DNA from: an uncultured beta proteobacterium
Lineage (GTDB): Bacteria > Pseudomonadota > Gammaproteobacteria > Burkholderiales > Burkholderiaceae_C
Assembly: GCA_903909815.1 (NCBI GenBank)
Contig: CAIVXG010000024.1
Location: 1 to 64,000 of the forward strand
DNA: 64,000 nt
Direction: 5' to 3'
Under the pieces are notes generated by a model. That model searched no databases. It had not been told where the DNA came from and saw only the letters and a program-made list of their open reading frames with translations. How positions within the stretch are numbered: the stretch's first letter is position 1; every line of letters starts with the position of its first letter. The position numbers were made by a program, and so were the translations under genes. This document shows, piece after piece, positions 52,995-60,264 of this stretch.

Positions 52995-53486
52995 TCAAGC
53001 CACCGCCAGCGCCAAGGCTTGCAACACGTAGCCACGCGCCAGGAGTTCGGCTGCCGCCATTTCGGCCAGCACCGGCACCTGCTCGGCCACGGTGGGTGTC
53101 ATCTCCATGCCCAGCTCCAGCGTGATCGGCTCCACGCCCAGCACGATGATCTCCTTGGGCATGGTGTCGAGCAACTCCAGGCTGGCGAGCACATCGGGCA
53201 AGGCGATCTGGTGCGGCGAAAGCTTGTGGCGAAAGAAGACTGGAATCTCGTCGCCCGCTATCTTCACCACGGTGCCCGGGGCGGCACCGGTCTTGACGAC
53301 GTCGATGACGATCAGGAAGTCCAGGTTTGACAGGTCCTCGATCATCTCCATGCCCGAGGTGCCGCCGTCGATGACGAGCACATCGTCAGGCATGCGGTAG
53401 GCCTGCTCCAGCGCCTCGACAGCGCGCACGCCCGCCGCTTCGTCGCTCAGGATGGTATTGCCGATACCTAGAACCACTGCACGCAT
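52995..53486 (-). CDS. hupD: Hydrogenase maturation endopeptidase (HybD/HupD/HoxM)
   Basis: A 163-residue protease that removes the C-terminal peptide of the large subunit after nickel insertion. The start AVVLGIGNTILSDEAAGVRA and the nickel-sensing residues Glu 16, Asp 62 and His 92 match the family set. Its target here is HybC, which has a 15-residue tail; HoxC has none. It lies downstream of the hybC terminator. Confidence 0.93.
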   Translation of the reverse strand: MRAVVLGIGNTILSDEAAGVRAVEALEQAYRMPDDVLVIDGGTSGMEMIEDLSNLDFLIVIDVVKTGAAPGTVVKIAGDEIPVFFRHKLSPHQIALPDVLASLELLDTMPKEIIVLGVEPITLELGMEMTPTVAEQVPVLAEMAAAELLARGYVLQALALAVA

Positions 53487-53502
53487 AGTTGCTCTGCCTC
53501 AC

Positions 53503-53535
53503 AAAATAAAAGAGGGCCGACATCGGTCGACCCTC
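53503..53535 (-). terminator. Intrinsic terminator between hybC and hupD
   Basis: On the minus strand GAGGGTCGAC, loop CGAT, GTCGGCCCTC is followed by TTTTATTTT. The 10-bp stem has one G-U pair. It lies 22 bases after the hybC stop and 17 bases before the hupD ATG, inside an otherwise continuous operon. It probably makes the accessory genes less abundant than the structural genes. Confidence 0.8.
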
Positions 53536-53556
53536 GCATGGTAACTCCGCTTCTTG

Positions 53557-55263
53557 TCAAACTGCACGCACTGAGATGGCGGTGTCGTTTTCCTTGTCCG
53601 TCAAATGGATGGCGCAGGCGATGCAGGGGTCAAAGGAATGGATGGTGCGCAGCACTTCCAGCGGCTTCTCGGCGTCGGCGATGGGTGTTCCCATGAGCGA
53701 GGCTTCGTAGGGTCCGGGCTCGTCCTTCTCGTTGCGCGGGCACGCGTTCCAGGTGGAGGGCACGACGCACTGGTAGTTCTTGATCTTGCCGTTGTCGATG
53801 ACGACCCAATGCGAGAGCGCGCCGCGCGGGGCCTCGTGAAAGCCCACGCCCATGACCTCGTCCTTGGGAAAAACGGGCTTGTTGAAGGTGGTGAGGTCGC
53901 CCTTGCCCATGTTGGTGAGCAAGGCGGTCCACTGCTCGCTCAGCAGATCGACGTTGACGCAGCAGGTGATGGCGCGCGCGGCGTGGCGACCGATGGTCGA
54001 GTGCATCGCGTCCAGACCGATCTTGGTCTTGGCCAGAGCCGACACCGTGTCCAGCGCGGCCGTAGCGTACGTCGTCGTGGCCGCGTGCCCCGCGGCCAGG
54101 CCGTTGAGCACCCGCGCCAGCGGCCCCACCTGCGCGACCTTGCCGTAGAACGTGGGCGACTTCATCCATGAGTACTTTGCGTCGTCCTTGAAGTCGGTGT
54201 AATTGGGCGTGGTCTCGCCCTTGTAAGGGTGCAGGGAACCGGTCTTTTCGTAGTTGTACCAGCTGTGTTTGACCGACTCTTCCACGCCCTTTTGCCAGTA
54301 CTCGTCGTTGAACGAACTGATGGGTTTGCGCGATGCCAGATTGCCACCTTCGATGAAACCGCCGGGAAAGGCGAACTGCGTGCCCTTGGTATCGAGCGGA
54401 ATGTCGGGCACCGACAGGTAGTTGGTGACGCCCTTGCCGATTTGCGTCCACTCGGGATAAAACGCGCCCACGGCGGCGACGTCGATCAGGTACACGTTCT
54501 TCACGAAGTCGGAGAGTTCGTCGATCCAGCCCTTGATCGCCATCAGGCGCTCGACCGTGAGCACGGCCTGCGAGTCGGTGGCCAGGGGGTTGGCGACGCC
54601 GCCCACGGCCACGTTCTGGATGTGCGGCGTCTTCGAGCCCAGGATGGAGACGATCTTGTTGGCCTTGCGCTGCACTTCGAGCGCCTGCAGATAATGCGCC
54701 ACGGCCAGCAGGTTCACCTCGGGCGAAAGCTTCATGGCCGGATGGCCCCAATAGCCGTTGGTGAAGATGCCCAGTTGCCCGCCGTTGACGAAATGCTTGA
54801 GGCGTTCGTGTACGCGGCGCATCTCGTGCTTGCTGTTCAGATGCCAGCTGGAGAGGCTCTCACCCAGGATGGCGGTCTTGTCGGGGTCGGCCTTGAGCGC
54901 CGAAGTCACGTCCACCCAATCGAGCGCCGACAGGTGATAGAAATGCACGATGAAGTCGTGCACCGAGTGCGCCAGGATGATGAGGTTGCGGATGTACTGC
55001 GCGTTCAGCGGGATCTCCATCTTGAGCGCGTTTTCCACGGCGCGCACCGAGGTGATGGCGTGCACCGTGGTGCACACGCCGCAGATGCGCTGCGTGATGG
55101 CCCAGGCGTCGCGCGGATCGCGCCCGAGCAGGATGAGTTCGACGCCGCGCCACATTTGGCCTGACGACCAGGCTTTTTGCACGTGGCCGTTGTCGACATC
55201 GACGTCAATACGCAGATGGCCTTCGATGCGGGTGATCGGATCGATCGTGATGCGTTTGGACAT
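53557..55263 (-). CDS. hybC: Hyd-2-type [NiFe]-hydrogenase large subunit
   Basis: A 568-residue subunit close in length to E. coli HybC (567). The nickel ligands are Cys 61 and 64 in RICGVCTTVHA and Cys 547 and 550 in DPCIACAIH. The 15 residues after His 553 (LTDKENDTAISVRAV) form the peptide removed during maturation. The N-terminus MSKRITIDPITRIEGHLRID is canonical. It oxidises H2 at the periplasmic face with HybO. Operon order hybO-hybA-hybB-hybC matches Hyd-2. Confidence 0.95.
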   Translation of the reverse strand: MSKRITIDPITRIEGHLRIDVDVDNGHVQKAWSSGQMWRGVELILLGRDPRDAWAITQRICGVCTTVHAITSVRAVENALKMEIPLNAQYIRNLIILAHSVHDFIVHFYHLSALDWVDVTSALKADPDKTAILGESLSSWHLNSKHEMRRVHERLKHFVNGGQLGIFTNGYWGHPAMKLSPEVNLLAVAHYLQALEVQRKANKIVSILGSKTPHIQNVAVGGVANPLATDSQAVLTVERLMAIKGWIDELSDFVKNVYLIDVAAVGAFYPEWTQIGKGVTNYLSVPDIPLDTKGTQFAFPGGFIEGGNLASRKPISSFNDEYWQKGVEESVKHSWYNYEKTGSLHPYKGETTPNYTDFKDDAKYSWMKSPTFYGKVAQVGPLARVLNGLAAGHAATTTYATAALDTVSALAKTKIGLDAMHSTIGRHAARAITCCVNVDLLSEQWTALLTNMGKGDLTTFNKPVFPKDEVMGVGFHEAPRGALSHWVVIDNGKIKNYQCVVPSTWNACPRNEKDEPGPYEASLMGTPIADAEKPLEVLRTIHSFDPCIACAIHLTDKENDTAISVRAV

Positions 55264-55281
55264 TTTTGTCTTCCTCTTTGC

Positions 55282-56448
55282 TTAAGTGGCCAGCTTGGCG
55301 CCTTCCCGCGGCAGAACGGGGAAACGGCGCGTGATGATGATGTATCCGAGGACCTCCACCGAGAACATCCCCAGCGTCACCATGACTTCGGTGAAAGACG
55401 GGAAATAGCTCCAGCCGGATCCGGTGAAATGCTGGTAGCCGATCAGGAAGCCGTTCAGGCGCAGCAGGCTGCCGCCCAGCATGATGGCCAGCCCCGCCAG
55501 AAACAGCCGCGCCGGGTTGCGCCGCGCCACGACGTTGCCGATGAGAAAGAACGGGGCGACGAAGCAGAGGTTTTCCACCCAGAACGACAGCGCCACCAAA
55601 CTGGGTGTGAAGGCTGCGCCAAGAGCGCCGCGGATCAACAGATCGGCGAAGCGCACGACCAAGTAGACCGCCAGCACACCGAGCATGATTTTCGACATCG
55701 GATTGAGCAAATGCATTTCGATGCTGCGCCGGTAGCTCGCCGCTGCCACGCAGGATTCGAACAGCACCACGCCGTAGCCGATGATGATGGCCGTGAGCAA
55801 ATAGATCAGCGGCACGGCGGGCGTCTGCCACAGCGGATTCACCTGGGCGCCCATCACCACCAGCATGGTTCCCAGTGACGACTGGTGCATCATGGGCAGC
55901 AGGATGCCCAAGGCGATGAAGAAGAAGATCGCCTTGTTGAGCTTCTTCTTGATGTCGTTCAAGCCCAGTTTTTCCAGGAACACCGGCGCGAACTCGACCC
56001 ACATCACCAGGATGTAGACGGTCACGCACACCGCGACTTCCAGCATCACCGAATTCGGGTTGGCGTAACTGGGCCAGAAGATGTGCCAGAAGTTCCACCA
56101 GCGACCCAAGTCGAAGAAGATGCCGCCGCCGGCCAGCGTGTAGCCGAACAGGCTGGCCAGCAAGGCCGGTCGCACCAGCGGGTGGTACTCGCCCTTGTTG
56201 AAGATGTAGACCAGCATTGCCACGGAGAAGCCGCCGCAGGCCAGGGCCGAGCCGATCATCACGTCGACCACGACCCAGATGCCCCAGGAGTAGCCATCGT
56301 TCACGTTGGTGACTGCGCCCAGGCCGAAGACAAAGCGCACCAACAGTATGGACGCCATGATGGCAATGAGCACGCCGCACACCAGGGTGGCGGCGTTGAG
56401 CAGGCTGCCACCGACGGGGGTGGGCGCTGCGTGTTGCGGCTGGCTCAT
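55282..56448 (-). CDS. hybB: HybB, integral membrane quinone-reactive subunit
   Basis: A 388-residue NrfD/PsrC-family membrane protein with about ten hydrophobic segments (for example LVCGVLIAIMASILLVRFVF and YLLTAIIIGYGVVLFESCVA). HybB passes electrons between HybA and the quinone pool and can translocate protons in E. coli. It replaces the cytochrome b (HoxZ/HupC) of O2-tolerant uptake enzymes, which is not seen in the window. The ATG overlaps the hybA stop (ATGA). Confidence 0.93.
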   Translation of the reverse strand: MSQPQHAAPTPVGGSLLNAATLVCGVLIAIMASILLVRFVFGLGAVTNVNDGYSWGIWVVVDVMIGSALACGGFSVAMLVYIFNKGEYHPLVRPALLASLFGYTLAGGGIFFDLGRWWNFWHIFWPSYANPNSVMLEVAVCVTVYILVMWVEFAPVFLEKLGLNDIKKKLNKAIFFFIALGILLPMMHQSSLGTMLVVMGAQVNPLWQTPAVPLIYLLTAIIIGYGVVLFESCVAAASYRRSIEMHLLNPMSKIMLGVLAVYLVVRFADLLIRGALGAAFTPSLVALSFWVENLCFVAPFFLIGNVVARRNPARLFLAGLAIMLGGSLLRLNGFLIGYQHFTGSGWSYFPSFTEVMVTLGMFSVEVLGYIIITRRFPVLPREGAKLAT

Positions 56449-57440
56449 GATTTTTTCTCCCCTGACTCATGGCCAGATGCGTCCTCGTCCTCGTGCACGT
56501 TGCGCTTGGCGATGAAGCCCAGCACGCCCAGCACCGCGATCGGCATCACCATGCCGCCGTAGAGTGAATGCTGGATCGACTCGGACAGGGCAGCCGACGC
56601 GTCGGGTTTGAGGTCAGGCATGCCCACCTTGGCGAAGGTCACACCCGAGAGCTTGAGCACCTGGGTGCCGCCGTATTCATGCTCGCCGTACACGTGCTGC
56701 AAGTACTTGCCCACGGGGGCCTCGTAGCTCTGGTCGGGGCCGCCGATCTTGCCTCTCGGATACCGCGTCTGGTCTCCGGGCTTGAGTGCGATGCGGCGCT
56801 TGGCCTCGAGCAGCAGGTCGGCGGTGCGACCGTAAAGCGTGGCGCCCGTGGGACAGACTTCGGCGCAGGCAGAATAGTGACCGTCCTTGGTGCGGTGGCG
56901 GCACAGTTCGCACTTGCCGATCTTGCCGGTGGGCGAGTCGTATTGATATTTTGGAATGCCGAACGGGCAGGCTACGACGCAGTAGCGGCAGCCCACGCAG
57001 ATGTCGGGGTCGTATCCCACGACGCCGGTAACCGGATCCTTGGTCATGGCGGACACCGGGCAGGCCGAGACGCAGGACGGATCGGCGCAGTGCATGCAAG
57101 AGGTCTTCATGAAGGCGTAGCCGTTGACTTCGGCGTCCTTCGTTTCCATCGTGCCGTTGCGGTACATCTTTATCAGGTTGAAAGTGTGTCCTGAGGTGTC
57201 CAGCGGCGTGTCCCATAAATGGTCTTCCGTGGAAAACTCGGGCGGGTTGTCGTTGGCCACCTTGCACGCCGCCACACAGGCCTTGCAGCCAATGCACAGC
57301 GTGGCGTCGTAGAGCAGACCGAGCGCTTCGGGGGGCCGGGTATGCGTGTCCCGGGCACAGGCCGGGGGCGCAACGACCGCAGCGGTGACCGCAGCGCCGC
57401 CTGCGACCACGCCCTTGAGGAATCCGCGACGGGTGTCCAT
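56445..57440 (-). CDS. hybA: HybA, four-cluster ferredoxin subunit
   Basis: A 331-residue periplasmic electron carrier. It has a Tat signal (DTRRGFLKGVVAGGAAV), then four [4Fe-4S] motifs: CIGCKACVAACK, CMHCADPSCVSACP, CVGCRYCVVACP and CELC...CAEVCPTGA. A C-terminal transmembrane helix (GMVMPIAVLGVLGFIAKRN) anchors it. The ATG at 57440 starts the Tat signal and begins 2 bases after the hybO stop. Confidence 0.94.
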   Translation of the reverse strand: MDTRRGFLKGVVAGGAAVTAAVVAPPACARDTHTRPPEALGLLYDATLCIGCKACVAACKVANDNPPEFSTEDHLWDTPLDTSGHTFNLIKMYRNGTMETKDAEVNGYAFMKTSCMHCADPSCVSACPVSAMTKDPVTGVVGYDPDICVGCRYCVVACPFGIPKYQYDSPTGKIGKCELCRHRTKDGHYSACAEVCPTGATLYGRTADLLLEAKRRIALKPGDQTRYPRGKIGGPDQSYEAPVGKYLQHVYGEHEYGGTQVLKLSGVTFAKVGMPDLKPDASAALSESIQHSLYGGMVMPIAVLGVLGFIAKRNVHEDEDASGHESGEKKS

Positions 57441-57442
57441 GC

Positions 57443-58624
57443 TTACACCTTGGCCTGGTCTTTGGCCTGGCCGTCTGCTTGGGCAGCTTGGGCCTCCTGC
57501 GCCGCGTGCGACAGCCCCAGGTTGCGCGTGAGCATCACCGCTGCGCCTGCCGCCGCTCCAGCCAATGCGGCGAGTGCCGCCGCCGACGCGAAAGAAGCAC
57601 CCTTGCCCTGCTCCTCCACGATGCGTGCGTACTGCAGGGGTGGCGCCACATTGAGCATCTTGGCCACTTGGTGGATGGGTTTGGTGAATCCCACGCCCTT
57701 CTCGGTGCATCCGATGCAGGGGTGTCCGCAGCCCACAGGCCAGTTGTTCTCGCCCGCGTCGCCAAAACCCAGTGTGGAGCAGTTGCCGTAGGTCTCCGGA
57801 CCCTTGCAGCCCAGCTTGTACAGGCAATATCCCTGCCGGTGTCCGGCGTCGCCAAACTCCATGGCAAAGCGGCCCGCGTCAAAGTGTGCGCGGCGCTCGC
57901 AGTTTTCGTGGATCAGGCGTGAGTAGGCGAACTTGGGGCGCCCCAGTTTGTCCACGTCGGGCAACTTGCCAAAGGTCAGAAAGTGCACGACCGTGGCCAG
58001 GAAGTTGTATGGGTTGGGCGGGCAACCGGGGATCGTCACCACCGGCTTGCCCAGTACCTCGGCCACGCTCGAAGCACCGGTGGGGTTGGGGCCAGTGGAA
58101 GGCATGCCGCCCCAGGAAGCGCAGGAGCCGATGGCGATCACGGCGGCCGCGTCAGCCGCGCATTCCTTCACCAGGTCGACGGCGGTGTGGCCGCCGATTT
58201 TGCAGAAGATGCCGTTGTCCTTGACCGGAATCGCGCCTTCGACCACCAGGACGTACTTGCCCTTGTTGGCCGTCATTGCGTCCTTGCGCGCGGCCTCGGC
58301 CTGGTGCCCGGCGGCGGCCATCAGGGTCTCGTGGTAGTCAAGCGAAATCACGTCCAGGATCAGCTTTTCCAGCGTCGGATGCTCGGCTCGCAACAGCGAC
58401 TCGGTGCACCCCGTGCATTCCTGGAAATGCAGCCAGATGACCGATGGCCGTTTGGCCGATTCGATGGCCTTGGCAACCGCCGCCTCCGAACCCGATGGCA
58501 GGCCCATGGTCACTGCCAAGGTGGCACAAAACTGCAAATAGTCGCGCCTCGACATATCGAGACGTCGCTCCACATCGCTCAAGGTCTTGCGGCCCAGGTC
58601 GAAGATTTCATTGAGATTGCCCAT
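57443..58624 (-). CDS. hybO: Hyd-2-type [NiFe]-hydrogenase small subunit
   Basis: The 393-residue subunit has a Tat motif MSRRDYLQF at 24-32, three Fe-S cluster sites and a C-terminal membrane anchor (about 345-365). The proximal cluster motif is ECTGCTES (Cys 70 and 73) and GSCASWGG: the two extra cysteines of the O2-tolerant [4Fe-3S] cluster are replaced by glycines, so this enzyme has the standard O2-sensitive arrangement. It is first in a 15-kb run and has a sigma-54 promoter upstream. Confidence 0.95.
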   Translation of the reverse strand: MGNLNEIFDLGRKTLSDVERRLDMSRRDYLQFCATLAVTMGLPSGSEAAVAKAIESAKRPSVIWLHFQECTGCTESLLRAEHPTLEKLILDVISLDYHETLMAAAGHQAEAARKDAMTANKGKYVLVVEGAIPVKDNGIFCKIGGHTAVDLVKECAADAAAVIAIGSCASWGGMPSTGPNPTGASSVAEVLGKPVVTIPGCPPNPYNFLATVVHFLTFGKLPDVDKLGRPKFAYSRLIHENCERRAHFDAGRFAMEFGDAGHRQGYCLYKLGCKGPETYGNCSTLGFGDAGENNWPVGCGHPCIGCTEKGVGFTKPIHQVAKMLNVAPPLQYARIVEEQGKGASFASAAALAALAGAAAGAAVMLTRNLGLSHAAQEAQAAQADGQAKDQAKV

Positions 58625-58643
58625 GTCGTTTGTCCCCCATGAG

Positions 58644-58664
58644 TCGGGTCACATTCGGACCCGA
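58644..58664 (-). promoter_or_regulatory. Inverted repeat in the hybO 5' leader
   Basis: TCGGGTC (58644-58650), seven bases, GACCCGA (58658-58664). It falls between the predicted transcription start (about 58667) and the hybO ATG, so it would form a stem at the 5' end of the transcript or bind a regulator. It ends about 20 bases before the start codon. Confidence 0.5.
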
Positions 58665-58677
58665 TTGAGAGCTCATA

Positions 58678-58693
58678 AGCAAATTGCGCGCCA
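58678..58693 (-). promoter_or_regulatory. Sigma-54 promoter of the hybO operon
   Basis: On the minus strand TGGCGCGCAATTTGCT matches TGGCACG-N4-TTGCW with one change and has exact GG-N10-GC spacing. Transcription would begin near 58667, about 43 bases before the hybO ATG. HoxA is a sigma-54 activator encoded in the same cluster, which supports the reading. Confidence 0.85.
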
Positions 58694-58871
58694 CACTGGT
58701 GCAGCCCCCTTTCTCACGGAGAACCCCGCAGAGCCACTCTCTTGGAGAGGGTAAATTTATGCAGAAGTGGTTACCTTGTAATCAATTTACTAACCAGTCA
58801 TTGGTGCCGGCTAGTGGTTGGCGCTTTCGTTCGCAGCCCGGTTTCAGTGCTGTCGGGTCAGGTCGGGTAGC
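58694..58871. promoter_or_regulatory. Shared control region between divergent sigma-54 promoters
   Basis: This 178-bp stretch in the 355-bp hybO-hupE gap holds no credible gene. It has an AT-rich core (about 58750-58795) with an inverted repeat GGTTA (58769-58773) / TAACC (58791-58795) and a near-match to the IHF consensus (AATCAATTTACTA from 58780). Sigma-54 systems need an upstream activator site and often IHF bending; one HoxA site here could serve both promoters. The sites themselves are inferred. Confidence 0.45.
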
Positions 58872-58887
58872 AGGCACGGATTTTGCA
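58872..58887 (+). promoter_or_regulatory. Sigma-54 promoter of hupE
   Basis: AGGCACGGATTTTGCA matches TGGCACG-N4-TTGCW with one change at the first base and exact GG-N10-GC spacing (GG 58873-58874, GC 58885-58886). Transcription would begin near 58898, about 82 bases before the hupE ATG. It is divergent from the hybO promoter. Confidence 0.82.
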
Positions 58888-58979
58888 ACTGCGAACCGGC
58901 ATGCCAAAAGTGGCAAACTGAAGCCGCGCAGCAATGCGCATGCAATGAAATAGTCATCGAACCTAACTCAGGAGCATCC

Positions 58980-59582
58980 ATGAAACCCTCGTCCTACAAA
59001 TCCCTGCGCATGGTTGGCATGGGCTGCTTGGCACTGGCTGCGGGAGCGGCTCAGGCCCACACCGGTCACGGGACTTCGGGTGTCATGGAAGGCTTGGCCC
59101 ATCCCTTTGGCACGGATCATTTGCTGGCCATGGTGGCGGTGGGGGTCTGGTCGGTCAGCGCGCTTCCTGAAACCAAGGCCTGGTGGGGGCCTGCCACTTT
59201 CATGCTGTCGCTGATTGTGAGCGCCGCGCTGGGCGCGATCGGCGTCACCATTCCCTTCCTCGAACACATGAGCGCGCTGAGCGTGGCCTTGTTCGGCGTC
59301 ATGTTGATCTTTTCCCGGCAAAAGACGCCGACCGCCCTGGGGCTTGGCATGATCGCCCTGGCAGCGTCGTTTCACGGCCTGGCACACGGAGCCGAAGCCC
59401 CCGCTTCGGGATTCATGGCTTACGCCGTCGGCTTTCTTGTGACCTCCGCATCCCTGCACTTTGGCGGGATGCTGGCCGGTTTGAGCATCCGGCGCCATCT
59501 GGCACGCCAGGCCGCCTGGGCGCTCACCGGCCTGGGTGGCGCTTGCGGTGCGGCCGGGCTGTACCTGTTCAGTCAGGTGTAG
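58980..59582 (+). CDS. hupE: HupE/UreJ family nickel permease
   Basis: A 200-residue membrane protein. Residues 1-26 form a signal peptide ending in AQA before HTGHG. The mature N-terminus carries the family motif HPFGTDHLLAM, a likely metal-binding segment, and about six hydrophobic segments follow. HupE proteins bring Ni2+ into the cell for hydrogenase. The ATG at 58980 follows AGGAGCATCC. It is driven by its own sigma-54 site and shares the control region with hybO. Confidence 0.92.
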   Translation: MKPSSYKSLRMVGMGCLALAAGAAQAHTGHGTSGVMEGLAHPFGTDHLLAMVAVGVWSVSALPETKAWWGPATFMLSLIVSAALGAIGVTIPFLEHMSALSVALFGVMLIFSRQKTPTALGLGMIALAASFHGLAHGAEAPASGFMAYAVGFLVTSASLHFGGMLAGLSIRRHLARQAAWALTGLGGACGAAGLYLFSQV

Positions 59583-59615
59583 TCGAGTTGATGCCGGGAA
59601 ACCCATGTCGGCCTT

Positions 59616-60149
59616 TCAGGCCTCCTCGCCAAGTACAAGCCGCTCTTGAGCTTCGTAGCGATAGGCCGGGATCACCAGATTCGCCGGTGCCGGACCGACT
59701 TTGAAGACGCGTCCGGCGAGGTCGTAACGCGAGGCGTGGCAGGGACAAAGAAAGCCGTCGGAGCCTCTCAGCGCCGGCGCGCAGCCCTGGTGCGTGCAGA
59801 GCCCGATGGCGACAAAGATTTCCGGACGCAGCGAGCGATGGCGATTGCGGCAGGCGCTGGGTTGCAAGGAGTCATTCGAGTCGGGGTCCGTCAGCACCGC
59901 CTCCAACGCTGCCAACGCGCCGATCTCGGCAGCAGTGCGACGCAATAGCCAGACCGGCAAGCCCTGCCATTCAAGCGTCAGCAGCTTGCCGCTAGGCAAC
60001 TGGCCCAGGTCAAAGGCCAGCGGCGATCCATGCGGGTAGGCCTGCTGGGCGCAACTCCGAGTGAGTACCACCGAAGCACCGCATGTCAGCGCCGTCGCTC
60101 CGGCGGCCAACACCATGCGGCGGCGTTGCTTATTGCTTGTCTGGTTCAT
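59616..60149 (-). CDS. Rieske [2Fe-2S] protein, PetA-like, exported
   Basis: A 177-residue protein with an N-terminal Tat-like signal/anchor (KQRRRMVLAAGATALTCGA) and a Rieske domain with ligands in CTHQGC and CPCHASRYD. Segments such as LEWQGLPVWLLRRT, DPDSNDSLQPSACRNRHRSL resemble the bc1 complex iron-sulfur subunit. No cytochrome b or c1 gene is adjacent, so it is an orphan. It lies between hupE (convergent) and hoxF (divergent). A role in hydrogen-derived electron transfer is possible but only inferred from position. Confidence 0.87.
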   Translation of the reverse strand: MNQTSNKQRRRMVLAAGATALTCGASVVLTRSCAQQAYPHGSPLAFDLGQLPSGKLLTLEWQGLPVWLLRRTAAEIGALAALEAVLTDPDSNDSLQPSACRNRHRSLRPEIFVAIGLCTHQGCAPALRGSDGFLCPCHASRYDLAGRVFKVGPAPANLVIPAYRYEAQERLVLGEEA

Positions 60150-60264
60150 GGCGACTCCCCTGCTCAATCGTGGCTTCAAGGCACAGGATTGATTTACAGC
60201 AAGTTCCGTGCACAGTCCCACACTAGACTTTAAGGGCAAGTTTGCACCGACTCGACCCTGTTCC

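Noticed and set aside
57443-58624. HybO as an O2-tolerant small subunit with a [4Fe-3S] proximal cluster
   Set aside because: The motif is ECTGCTES and GSCASWGG; both extra cysteine positions are glycine, so it has the ordinary cluster type.
58684-58953. An 89-residue open frame in the hybO-hupE gap
   Set aside because: It overlaps the sigma-54 sites, has no recognisable domain and no good ribosome-binding site; it is best read as control DNA.
60150-60264. A sigma-54 promoter for hoxF or the Rieske gene
   Set aside because: Every GG...GC pair in this gap has the wrong spacing (8 or 11 instead of 10) on both strands.
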